From the NCBI GenBank assembly GCA_964556885.1, contig CAZKYP010000029.1, positions 1-23,757 of the forward strand: a DNA stretch of 23,757 bases, written 5' to 3'. Shown here in pieces: positions 17,076 to 23,757 of the stretch. The DNA comes from CAZKYP01 sp964556885 (GTDB lineage Bacteria > Planctomycetota > Phycisphaerae > Sedimentisphaerales > Anaerobacaceae). The notes beneath the pieces were generated by a model, which saw only the letters and a program-made list of their open reading frames with translations, was not told the origin of the DNA and did not search any database. The position numbers were made by a program, and so were the translations under genes. Every line of letters begins with the position of its first letter. Positions within the stretch are counted from its first letter, which is position 1.

Positions 17076-17774
17076 ATGCAGGATAGCGAAAACCAGATGT
17101 CAGTAAATGAACTGGCCTCCTGTATCGAGCACACGCTGCTCGATGCTGCGGCGACAAGCGAGCGGATAGAACAGCTTTGCCGGGAGGCTACCGAATACGG
17201 ATTTCATAGTGTTTGTGTGAACGGCCGATGGGTGGCAAAGGCCGCAGAGCTTCTTGAAAAATCAAAAGTAGCCGTCGGGGGTGTCGTAAGTCTGCCTCTC
17301 GGCGCCGATACGACAAAAATAAAAGTCGCCCAGGCCAAAGATGCCATCTTTGCCGGGGCCGACGAGGTTGATATGGTGGCCGACCTCGCGGCCGTTATCG
17401 AGGCCGATGCGAAATATCTTGCTCATCAATTGCTTTCCGTGCTGAAGGTCTGCCGTTCGATGAGACCGGCGGTTCTGCTCAAGGTGATAATCGAATCGGC
17501 GGCTTTGAATCTGGAGCAGAAGATATTTGCCTGCCGGATTGCCGAGCAGGTAGGAGTGGATTTTATAAAAACGAGCACGGGAATGAATCCTGCCGGCGGG
17601 GCGACGGTGGAAGATATAAAACTGATGGCCCAGGCGGCTCCGAAATGCAGGATCAAAGCGGCCGGAGGAATAAAAACCGCCAAACAAGCTATTGAAATGC
17701 TGCAGGCCGGGGCACAGAGAATAGGCACATCTTCGTCGGTCAAAATCATCGAAGAATTCAAAGCGGGGCGGTGA
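17076..17774 (+). CDS. deoC: Deoxyribose-phosphate aldolase
   Basis: Cleaves 2-deoxyribose-5-phosphate to glyceraldehyde-3-phosphate and acetaldehyde in deoxynucleoside catabolism. At 232 residues it is of normal length. The Schiff-base lysine is Lys165 in DFIKTSTGM, the assisting lysine Lys194 in CRIKAAGGIKT, and the catalytic Asp is in DEVDMV (Asp99). The start at ATG 17076 is chosen because AGGGGA lies just before it; a TTG frame extension to 17052 lacks a ribosome binding site. No other deo genes are in the window; the upstream P-loop/deoxyribosyltransferase-like gene is the only candidate partner. Confidence 0.95.
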   Translation: MQDSENQMSVNELASCIEHTLLDAAATSERIEQLCREATEYGFHSVCVNGRWVAKAAELLEKSKVAVGGVVSLPLGADTTKIKVAQAKDAIFAGADEVDMVADLAAVIEADAKYLAHQLLSVLKVCRSMRPAVLLKVIIESAALNLEQKIFACRIAEQVGVDFIKTSTGMNPAGGATVEDIKLMAQAAPKCRIKAAGGIKTAKQAIEMLQAGAQRIGTSSSVKIIEEFKAGR

Positions 17775-17778
17775 TAGT

Positions 17779-18102
17779 ATGGATGAGGAATTTATCAGCG
17801 AGCCGATAAAGCCGGTTGCCGGCACATTCGATTCGGCCGCAATGACAAGGGGCGAGCCGGGGCTGCCTGAGAGGTTTGTCTGGAGAAATACGGAATATGT
17901 GGTTACCGAAGCGCTTAAAGTCTGGAAGGAAACAGGACCGTGTAAAAGCGGCGGGCCTGAACAGTATTTACGAAAACACTGGTACAAAATCAGAACCGAA
18001 TGTGGGTTGGAGATGACGTTGTATTTCGAGCGGCAGGCAAGGTCGAAAAGCCGGAACAAAACAAGGTGGTGGTTATATACGATTACAGGAAGGCGTGATT
18101 AA
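17779..18102 (+). CDS. Small DUF6504-like protein
   Basis: 107 residues, no signal peptide or membrane span. The pattern FVWRNTEYVVTEALKVWKETG, then KHWYKIRTECGLEMTLYFER and WWLYTITGRRD, resembles the small DUF6504 family: a WRG-YxV-xVL-xW core followed by a W-YxV strand and a D-LYxD strand. The assignment is from memory of the pattern and is tentative. The gene starts four bases after the deoC stop, with a GGTGAT ribosome binding site, and its TAA shares an A with the pabB start (TAATG), indicating translational coupling in an operon. Function unknown. Confidence 0.7.
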   Translation: MDEEFISEPIKPVAGTFDSAAMTRGEPGLPERFVWRNTEYVVTEALKVWKETGPCKSGGPEQYLRKHWYKIRTECGLEMTLYFERQARSKSRNKTRWWLYTITGRRD

Positions 18103-19586
18103 TGAGTATTCTTTGCAGATTGCAAAGTCGGAAAATCTGCGTATCGGTGGATTTACCCGGATTGAGCGAAGTGTTTGCCCGATTGGAATCGCCGTCTATC
18201 CTCGGTGGCAACACGGCAAAGGCTCAGGCGGGAAGGTTCAGCTACTGGGCCGCCGAACCGAAGGAGATATTCGAATTCGGGATAGGAGAAAAAGGGCCTT
18301 TTGAGAAATTACACAAAGCCCTAAATAAATACAAACTCGAAAGAGGTTGTGATAGTTGTTTACCGAAAGGGATTTTCTGCGGCGGTTGGATTGGTTATTT
18401 CACCTACGAGCTTGGGAGATATATCGAAAAGCTACCCGCTACGACAACGGACGATATCAAGATGCCGCTTGTTCGATTATGTTTTTATGATCGTGTCATT
18501 GCCTATGACCATATCGAACAAGTTTCCTGGCTGATTGCCCTGCAAATGCCGGGCGACGTTGAAGGGCCTAAGGATAAACTCGATTATCTGGAGGGATTGC
18601 TAAGACAATCCGAGGTAATTTCCGTGCCGCAGCCTGCCCCCGTTGATATGGAAGAAATAGATTTCTCCGCCATTTGCTGCAACATGGATAAGGATTATTA
18701 CTTGCAAACCATAGAGAAAATCAAACGGTATATCTACGACGGCGAAGTCTACCAGATAAACTTTTCGCAGCGATTCGAATGTGAATTCGACGCCGAGCCG
18801 ATACAACTTTATCACTGGCAGAATTTGTATAATCCGAGCGGCTATGCGGCGTATATCGCCGGAGACGATTTCCATATCGTCAGCGCTTCGCCGGAGATGT
18901 TTATGACTATCGCCGAAGGTGAGATTCGAACCAAGCCGATAAAAGGCACTCGCCGTCGTGTTGATGAAACGCCGCAGGGCGCGCGAACAAATTCGCAAAA
19001 CTTCGACGAACTTCTCAACAGCGAAAAAGAGCAGGCCGAGCTGAATATGATAATCGACTTAGAGCGTAACGATGTCGCCAAAATATGTATCCCAGGCACA
19101 AGGACGGTTTCGCAGCCCCGAACAATTGAAAAATATCCGACGGTCTTCCATGCAGTAGCGACCGTGGCCGGACAACTCCGCGATGAAGTGACATTCTGTG
19201 ATGTGCTCAGGGCGATGTTCCCCGGCGGTTCGATTACCGGCGCCCCGAAAATACGGGCGATGGAAATTATTGACGAGACCGAACCAACCGTTAGAGGTGT
19301 TTATACCGGCAGTATCGGATTTATCGGCGTCGATAATAATGTTTGCTTGAATATCGCGATACGAACGATTATTATCAGGAACCGAAAGGCGTATGTACAA
19401 ACCGGCGGCGGCGTAGTAGCTGACTCCGAGCCGCAGGCCGAATGGGACGAAACCGTCACGAAGGCAAGAGCACTGCTGGCGGGGATTAACAGCGTGATGC
19501 GTCGCCCTGATACGAAGATTCAGGGAATAAAAGAGAAGAAAACGAAGCAAAAAATTGAAATTCAGGATTATAATGCTGTTTACTGA
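18102..19586 (+). CDS. pabB: Aminodeoxychorismate synthase component I
   Basis: Converts chorismate plus ammonia to 4-amino-4-deoxychorismate, the precursor of 4-aminobenzoate and folate. 494 residues. The chorismate-binding domain holds PIKGTRRR (279-286), where Lys281 is characteristic of PabB; TrpE has Ala at that position. PGGSITGAPK (about 373-382) and the C-terminal YTGSIGF and TGGGVVADS segments are typical of the family. The start overlaps the preceding stop (TAATG), and AAGG upstream serves as ribosome binding site. pabC follows after 11 bases, which strengthens the PabB over TrpE assignment. The glutamine amidotransferase subunit (pabA) is not in the window. The last 25 residues are lysine-rich and look like an unconserved tail. 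Confidence 0.95.
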   Translation: MSILCRLQSRKICVSVDLPGLSEVFARLESPSILGGNTAKAQAGRFSYWAAEPKEIFEFGIGEKGPFEKLHKALNKYKLERGCDSCLPKGIFCGGWIGYFTYELGRYIEKLPATTTDDIKMPLVRLCFYDRVIAYDHIEQVSWLIALQMPGDVEGPKDKLDYLEGLLRQSEVISVPQPAPVDMEEIDFSAICCNMDKDYYLQTIEKIKRYIYDGEVYQINFSQRFECEFDAEPIQLYHWQNLYNPSGYAAYIAGDDFHIVSASPEMFMTIAEGEIRTKPIKGTRRRVDETPQGARTNSQNFDELLNSEKEQAELNMIIDLERNDVAKICIPGTRTVSQPRTIEKYPTVFHAVATVAGQLRDEVTFCDVLRAMFPGGSITGAPKIRAMEIIDETEPTVRGVYTGSIGFIGVDNNVCLNIAIRTIIIRNRKAYVQTGGGVVADSEPQAEWDETVTKARALLAGINSVMRRPDTKIQGIKEKKTKQKIEIQDYNAVY

Positions 19587-19597
19587 ACACTAATGAT

Positions 19598-20458
19598 ATG
19601 GAAAAAGTTTTCTTAAATGACAGGCTTGTTGATATCGACAGGGCGTCTATATCCGTTACCGACAGCGGCTTTTTATACGGGGCCGGCGTGTTCGAGACGA
19701 TGCGAAGCTGTAACGGTGTAGTTTTCTCTCTGGCCGACCACCTGGATCGGCTTCTTTTCAGCACGACCAGTTTATCGATACATATCCCGTACGACAAGAA
19801 ATATCTAACCGATGCCGTCTACCAGGTTCTGTGTGTAAACGAGCTTACCGATGCGCGGCTTCGTCTGACAATAACAGGCGGCCCGATGGCCGAATCACCG
19901 GAGCAGCGAAAACCGACGCTGCTTATCACCGCTATAGAGTTCCGGCCGTACCCATCGGAATATTATCAGAAAGGTGTGATGGTTGTGCTTAGTCCTTACA
20001 GGCAGAATCCCGGCGAGCCGACATACGGGCACAAAACGACGAGTTATTTTTCGCGTATGATTGCTCTGAATCTTGCGCACCAGATGAAAGCCGCCGAGGC
20101 CCTTTGGTTCACGGTTGACGGCCGCCTGGCCGAAGGCTGCGTAAGCAACGTATTTTTAGTGAAGGACTATTCGCTATTCACGCCGCCGATTGAAACACCG
20201 GTCCTTGCGGGTGTCGCCAGAAAGACTGTTTGCCAGATTGCACTAAGGGATTCTATTAATCTGATCGAGAAAGAACTTACTATCGACGATTTGCTCGCCG
20301 CCGAGGAGATTTTTCTGACAAATATAATTATGCAGGTCATGCCGGTCGTGGCAGTGGAAAAGCACACGGTCGGCGACGGCAAAGTCGGCCCTGTGGCTAA
20401 AAGACTGCAATACAGTTTCAGTGAAATGATTCAGGACCAATGCAGGGAGGACAAATGA
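19598..20458 (+). CDS. pabC: Aminodeoxychorismate lyase (class IV aminotransferase fold)
   Basis: Releases pyruvate from aminodeoxychorismate to give 4-aminobenzoate, using pyridoxal phosphate. 286 residues, normal for class IV. The N-terminus NDRLVDIDRASISVTDSGFL and GVFETMR are family hallmarks; the PLP lysine is Lys146 in GHKTTSYFSR; AEGCVSNVF (178-186) holds the conserved Glu. The sequence alone would also allow a branched-chain or D-amino-acid aminotransferase, but position directly after pabB favours lyase. The stop overlaps the next start (ATGA). Confidence 0.88.
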   Translation: MEKVFLNDRLVDIDRASISVTDSGFLYGAGVFETMRSCNGVVFSLADHLDRLLFSTTSLSIHIPYDKKYLTDAVYQVLCVNELTDARLRLTITGGPMAESPEQRKPTLLITAIEFRPYPSEYYQKGVMVVLSPYRQNPGEPTYGHKTTSYFSRMIALNLAHQMKAAEALWFTVDGRLAEGCVSNVFLVKDYSLFTPPIETPVLAGVARKTVCQIALRDSINLIEKELTIDDLLAAEEIFLTNIIMQVMPVVAVEKHTVGDGKVGPVAKRLQYSFSEMIQDQCREDK

Positions 20459-21567
20459 AGGTAAAAGATATCGGTTTTGCGATAAATGGGATAGTCCCAT
20501 TGAAGCTGGCGCAAAGCTGGGACAACGTGGGACTGCTTATTGGTAATCCGCAGAAGAATGTGAAAAATATCATGCTCACTATCGATGTGACGAAGGATGT
20601 TGTCACCGAGGCTAAAAAGTTAAAGACGGATTTGATTGTTGCTTATCATCCTATTATCTGGGACGGTTTAAAAAAAGTTACCGCCGACGGCCCGACGGCT
20701 GCTGTTTACGAGTTGATTCGTTCGGATATTGCTGTCTTTTCTATTCACACCGCGCTGGATACGGTTGTCGGCGGCGTAAATGACGGCCTTGCCGAAATTA
20801 TAGGTATCAGAGACGGCAAGCCGCTCGGAGATTACGTTGATAATCCGGCGGGCGGAAATTATAAGTTGATAGTTTTTGTACCGGTCAAATCGCTTGCGAA
20901 AGTTTCGAATGCGATTTTCGCAGCCGGGGCCGGGGCGATTGGAAATTACAGCCACTGCGGCTGGGGAACCGATGGGACTGGAACATTCCTACCGCTGGCC
21001 GGCGCCAAACCTGCTATCGGTAAAAAAGGCAGGCTCGAAAAGGTGCAGGAGATAAGATTCGAATCGATAGTCCCGTCCGGCAGGCTCGATGATGTGGTAG
21101 CCGCAATGAGAAAATCGCATCCTTATGAAACTCCGGCCTTCGACGTCGTCAGGCTATATGACGGTGAGAACAAATTCGGCCTGGGGCGGATTGGCGATTT
21201 GGCAGAGCCGCAGCGGTTAACACAAATTATCAAAAGGATCAAAAAACACACCGGGGCAAAGGCCTTCGGTATAATAGGAGATGAAAAAAGGCTGGTGAAA
21301 AAAGCGGCGGTTTGTGCCGGTACGTGCGGTACGATTATCAACCTGGTTATCGCCCAAAAGGCCGATTTATATCTTACCGGCGAGTTGAAACATCATCAGG
21401 CACTGGCCGCACAGGAGGCCGGCCTGACCTGTATCTGCCTGAGCCACACCGTTTCGGAACGATTTATATTAAAAAAATTGGCTAAACAGTTGCAAAAACA
21501 GCTCAAAGAGACAACAATTAATATAAGTAAAACGGATGCAGACCCATTTAAATGGAAAAATATATGA
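20455..21567 (+). CDS. Nif3/DUF34-family dinuclear metal-centre protein
   Basis: 370 residues from ATG 20455, preceded by GGGAGG four bases away; an in-frame ATG at 20440 lies before this ribosome binding site and is rejected. The Nif3 core is split: N-terminal part (1-125) with SWDNVGLLIG, AYHPIIWDG (His65) and IHTALDTV..GVND (Asp102), a middle domain of about 100 residues (130-235, with SHCGWGTDGTGTF and SHPYETPAFDV) as in long bacterial members, and a C-terminal part with YLTGELKHHQAL and SHTVSERF (His331, Glu335). Many homologues have HHP where this one has YHP. The biochemical role of the family is unsettled (GTP cyclohydrolase type 1-like annotation is common). ATGA overlap with pabC, and again with scpB, indicates coupling. 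Confidence 0.92.
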   Translation: MKVKDIGFAINGIVPLKLAQSWDNVGLLIGNPQKNVKNIMLTIDVTKDVVTEAKKLKTDLIVAYHPIIWDGLKKVTADGPTAAVYELIRSDIAVFSIHTALDTVVGGVNDGLAEIIGIRDGKPLGDYVDNPAGGNYKLIVFVPVKSLAKVSNAIFAAGAGAIGNYSHCGWGTDGTGTFLPLAGAKPAIGKKGRLEKVQEIRFESIVPSGRLDDVVAAMRKSHPYETPAFDVVRLYDGENKFGLGRIGDLAEPQRLTQIIKRIKKHTGAKAFGIIGDEKRLVKKAAVCAGTCGTIINLVIAQKADLYLTGELKHHQALAAQEAGLTCICLSHTVSERFILKKLAKQLQKQLKETTINISKTDADPFKWKNI

Positions 21568-22331
21568 CAGAAAAAGAAATTGAACAGCTTGAGACCGACC
21601 GCTCGCCTCAATCCGGATCGGGGCAGCTTGAAGAGATACCCGTAGAAGAATCAGCTATTGTCGAGTCAAGCGATAAAGATGTAGAGGAAACGACTATCGA
21701 GGAAGCATTGGTTGAAGATGACGACTTTGAAGAAAGTACTGACGAAGAGACGGACGTCGAAGAGGTAATCCAGGAGCAAATAGAATCGCCGGAACAGAAT
21801 CCGGAAGCCGAGACGACGGTCGAATCGGTTATTGAAGCGGTCCTGTTTGTCAGCGATGAGCCGCTCACCGATGCCCGGCTGGCAAAAATCGTCGATGGTA
21901 CTCCCAAACAAATCCGGCAGCATATCGATAATCTCAACGAAAAATATCAGGTGAACAATAACGTCTTTCGAATCGAACAGATTGCAGGCGGTTATCAGAT
22001 GCTTACATTGAGCCAGTACAATTTGTGGCTCAAAAAACTCGTCCGGGAGCGGGGCGAAAGCAAGCTGAGTCCTGCGGCCATGGAGACGCTCGCGATAATC
22101 GCATACAAGCAGCCGGTCATCCGCGCCGATATCGAGGCTATCAGAGGGGTCGCGGCCGGAGAGGTACTTCGTTCGCTTTGCTACAAGGGACTTGTTAAGA
22201 TTGTCGGCCGGGCCGAGGTCCTTGGCAGGCCGATGCTGTACGGGACGACTAAAAAGTTCCTGGAAGTCTTTGGCCTCAATACTCTCAGAGACCTGCCGAA
22301 AATCGAAGAGCTGAAAAAGCCGCAATCGTAA
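21564..22331 (+). CDS. scpB: Segregation and condensation protein B with acidic N-terminal extension
   Basis: ScpB is the winged-helix kleisin-associated subunit of the Smc-ScpA-ScpB condensin. 255 residues from ATG 21564, chosen over 21552 because it overlaps the Nif3 stop (ATGA) and has GGAA upstream. Residues 1-80 are strongly acidic and lack sequence complexity; the winged-helix pair starts at about 84 (VIEAVLFVSDEPLT) and includes LSPAAMETLAIIAYKQPVIRADIEAIRGV and GRPMLYGTTKKFLEVFGL, all classical ScpB signatures. Ordinary ScpB proteins are about 170-200 residues, so the length excess equals the acidic leader. scpA is not adjacent in the window. Confidence 0.95.
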   Translation: MTEKEIEQLETDRSPQSGSGQLEEIPVEESAIVESSDKDVEETTIEEALVEDDDFEESTDEETDVEEVIQEQIESPEQNPEAETTVESVIEAVLFVSDEPLTDARLAKIVDGTPKQIRQHIDNLNEKYQVNNNVFRIEQIAGGYQMLTLSQYNLWLKKLVRERGESKLSPAAMETLAIIAYKQPVIRADIEAIRGVAAGEVLRSLCYKGLVKIVGRAEVLGRPMLYGTTKKFLEVFGLNTLRDLPKIEELKKPQS

Positions 22332-22381
22332 AATCTGCTGTTATTTGGCAACGGCGTATTACATCAATCAACGATTACATA

Positions 22382-23326
22382 ATGAAAAAAGACAACCACA
22401 AACAGCGCTGGGTAGTTACCCGGCGCAGCTTCTTGAAATCTTCGGTAATATTTGCCGGTTCAACGTTAGTGCCGTTTTCCTGCACGCCTTCAAAGGAAGC
22501 CGTACAAAGACAAAAAGGCGTTCGGTTCGGCATAGTTGCCGATTGTCACTATGCCGATGTCGATACTATAGGGACGCGCTGTTACCGGGATTCGCTCGGT
22601 AAATTATCCGAGTCGGTCGAATTAATGAACGCGCAGAAAGTCGATTTCCTTGTGGAGCTTGGCGATTTCAAGGACCAGGACACTCCGCCCGTCGAAGAGA
22701 AGACCTTATCGTACCTGGATATCGTGGAAAAAGTGTTCTGCAGGTTCAACGGCCCGAGATATCATGTGCTTGGCAATCATGATATGGATAGTCTTTCGAA
22801 GCAGCAGTTTCTGGTCATTGCTAAAAATACCGGTATAGATGCAGGCAAAAATTATTACTCGTATGATTTCAACGGTTTGCATTTTGTTGTTCTTGACGCC
22901 AACTATACATCCGACGGGACCGATTACGATCATGGTAATTTTGTCTGGACCGATCCGAATGTTCCTACGGCCGAGCTGCAGTGGCTCGTGCAGGACCTGA
23001 CCGAGGCGAACGGTCCCGTGATTATCCTGATTCATCAGCCCCTCGATAGCTCCGGTAATGAGTACATCAAAAACGCCGCAGAGGTGCGGCAAATTCTCGA
23101 ACAGTCCGGCAAAGTGACCGTTGTCTTTCAGGGACATCGTCACCAGGGGGATTATAATCTCATCGAGGGGATTCACTATTACACGTTAAAGGGAATGATT
23201 GAAGGCGCCGGTTTGGAAAACAACGCGTACGCTATCGTCGAAGTTCGCCCCGGCATGGGTATCACCATCACCGGATACCGCAAGGCTGTCAGCAAAGAAC
23301 TTGCCATGCAAAACGACAGTGCCTAA
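22382..23326 (+). CDS. Tat-exported calcineurin-like metallophosphoesterase
   Basis: 314 residues. The N-terminus has a twin-arginine motif, TRRSFLKSS (Arg14-Arg15), followed by a hydrophobic segment (about 20-33); a Cys at 34 does not sit in a good lipobox. The metal-binding motifs of the family are complete: ADCHY (Asp54, His56), GDF (Asp95), GNHD (131-134), His218 in LIHQP and GHRH (251-254). Export through Tat agrees with a metal centre loaded in the cytoplasm. Substrate unknown: phosphate monoesters or diesters of extracellular material are possible. The ribosome binding site is weak. It lies 50 bases after scpB but is probably a separate function. Confidence 0.9.
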   Translation: MKKDNHKQRWVVTRRSFLKSSVIFAGSTLVPFSCTPSKEAVQRQKGVRFGIVADCHYADVDTIGTRCYRDSLGKLSESVELMNAQKVDFLVELGDFKDQDTPPVEEKTLSYLDIVEKVFCRFNGPRYHVLGNHDMDSLSKQQFLVIAKNTGIDAGKNYYSYDFNGLHFVVLDANYTSDGTDYDHGNFVWTDPNVPTAELQWLVQDLTEANGPVIILIHQPLDSSGNEYIKNAAEVRQILEQSGKVTVVFQGHRHQGDYNLIEGIHYYTLKGMIEGAGLENNAYAIVEVRPGMGITITGYRKAVSKELAMQNDSA

Positions 23327-23346
23327 AGTTAGGAGTGACTAAAGTT
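23323..23346 (+). repeat. Two direct copies of CTAAAGTT
   Basis: CTAAAGTT occurs at 23323-23330, overlapping the phosphoesterase stop codon, and again at 23339-23346. These are in the opposite orientation to the four tandem units immediately to the right. Confidence 0.6.
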
Positions 23347-23367
23347 TTGAATTAACTTTAGCTCACT
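23334..23367. terminator. Hairpin between convergent genes, possible bidirectional terminator
   Basis: CTAAAGTT (23339-23346) pairs with AACTTTAG (23354-23361) around a TTGAATT loop, and the stem extends through AGTGA/TCACT with one bulged C, giving 13 pairs. It lies between the phosphoesterase and the opposite-strand hydrolase. The T-tract is poor, so termination is only a possibility; the pairing may simply follow from the inverted short repeats. Confidence 0.4.
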
Positions 23368-23391
23368 TTCGTCATTTTAGATCACTTTAGA
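23353..23391. repeat. Four tandem 9-10 bp units, consensus TCACTTTAGA
   Basis: Contiguous units TAACTTTAGC (23353-23362), TCACTTTCG (23363-23371), TCATTTTAGA (23372-23381) and TCACTTTAGA (23382-23391). The array ends five bases before the stop codon of the minus-strand hydrolase. With the two inverted copies to the left, it fills nearly the whole spacer. Confidence 0.65.
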
Positions 23392-23395
23392 CACT

Positions 23396-23757
23396 TCAAT
23401 CCCACGGCAGTTTTTCGGCGTCGGGCTTGACTGTATTGTCGGGGCGGGGGTGTTCGGTATCGAATACATACATATCTTCTTCTTTTTCTATCACGACGAA
23501 GCTCTCATCTATCGCGCCGTCGGGTCCGATGACATTATCGAGCGAAAGCCCTAAATGTTTTGCGAGGAATTTATAAGCCCCGATACGTTTCGATGGGCCG
23601 TAATCGTGCCCTTCGTTGGGCAGATGCAGATTTTCAACGTTGGCTTCTGCGGCGTAGAGACGATAGACGTTTTGAATATAAGGGAACTCCACTTGCGGCA
23701 CGTTTTTAGTCCAGTCTTTGCCGTCCGAGATAATAAGCAGCGGCCTTGGAGCTGCCA
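23396..23757 (-). CDS. C-terminal part of an alpha/beta hydrolase (5' end outside window)
   Basis: The frame is open from the right edge to TGA at 23396-23398, giving about 120 residues. It reads AAPRPLLIISDGKDWT, then FPYIQNVYRLYAAE, then LPNEGHDYGPSKRIGAYKFLAKHLGL. This fits the last strand-loops of an acetylxylan-esterase/dienelactone-type hydrolase: the Asp in LLIISDGKDWT and the His in NEGHDYG would be the acid and base of the triad, while the nucleophile is outside the window. A C-terminal extension ending EKLPWD follows. Probably involved in carbohydrate ester or xenobiotic ester cleavage; substrate cannot be told from this fragment. Confidence 0.8.
   Translation of the reverse strand, partial: AAPRPLLIISDGKDWTKNVPQVEFPYIQNVYRLYAAEANVENLHLPNEGHDYGPSKRIGAYKFLAKHLGLSLDNVIGPDGAIDESFVVIEKEEDMYVFDTEHPRPDNTVKPDAEKLPWD

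Noticed and set aside
1..23757. CRISPR arrays, insertion sequences, tRNA or rRNA genes, phage genes
   Set aside because: I looked for spaced repeats, transposase motifs, CCA-ended cloverleaf sequences and integrase signatures and saw none.

Overview
The window looks like a piece of a planctomycete chromosome, most likely from the Phycisphaerae/Sedimentisphaerales side. This is an inference from gene content: large exported proteins combining lamin-tail (LTD), chitobiase-like and CotH-kinase domains; a helix-turn-helix protein with two membrane spans and a glycine/leucine motif that I associate with planctomycetes; and scattered carbohydrate esterases. No rRNA or other taxonomic marker is present to confirm it. 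A run of exactly 100 N (7790-7889) marks a scaffold gap of unknown true size, so this is probably a draft or metagenome assembly.

Left third (1-10002, minus strand): an apparent operon of three paralogous secreted CotH/LTD proteins separated by 38-41 bases. The first gene (6542-10002) is interrupted by the N gap; one residue-length argument shows both sides belong to one gene. The third gene (1-3449) runs off the left edge and is fully open over 1149 codons. A sigma70-like promoter lies at 10127-10156. The divergent spacer (10006-10383) also carries a good plus-strand promoter (10276-10304), a 7-bp inverted repeat and a 10-bp palindrome.

Centre (10384-15346): the HTH/membrane protein, then dapB (lysine/diaminopimelate pathway) in the opposite direction, then rpmE (ribosomal protein L31) with a clear intrinsic terminator, prfA (release factor 1), and a minus-strand secreted CE1-type esterase.

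Right third (15522-23326, plus strand): a tightly packed run with several overlapping or near-overlapping genes. It encodes a degenerate-P-loop protein with a C-terminal nucleoside deoxyribosyltransferase-like segment, a small three-span membrane protein, deoC, a small DUF6504-like protein, pabB and pabC (4-aminobenzoate for folate), a Nif3/DUF34-family protein, scpB (chromosome condensation) and a Tat-exported metallophosphoesterase. At the right edge the C-terminus of an alpha/beta hydrolase lies on the minus strand, and the spacer between it and the phosphoesterase is filled by short 9-10 bp tandem and inverted repeats.

Most of the right half is housekeeping. The parts that deserve attention are the CotH triplet with its shuffled domains and one altered active-site motif, the P-loop/deoxyribosyltransferase-like fusion upstream of deoC, the membrane-anchored HTH protein, and the short intergenic repeats.
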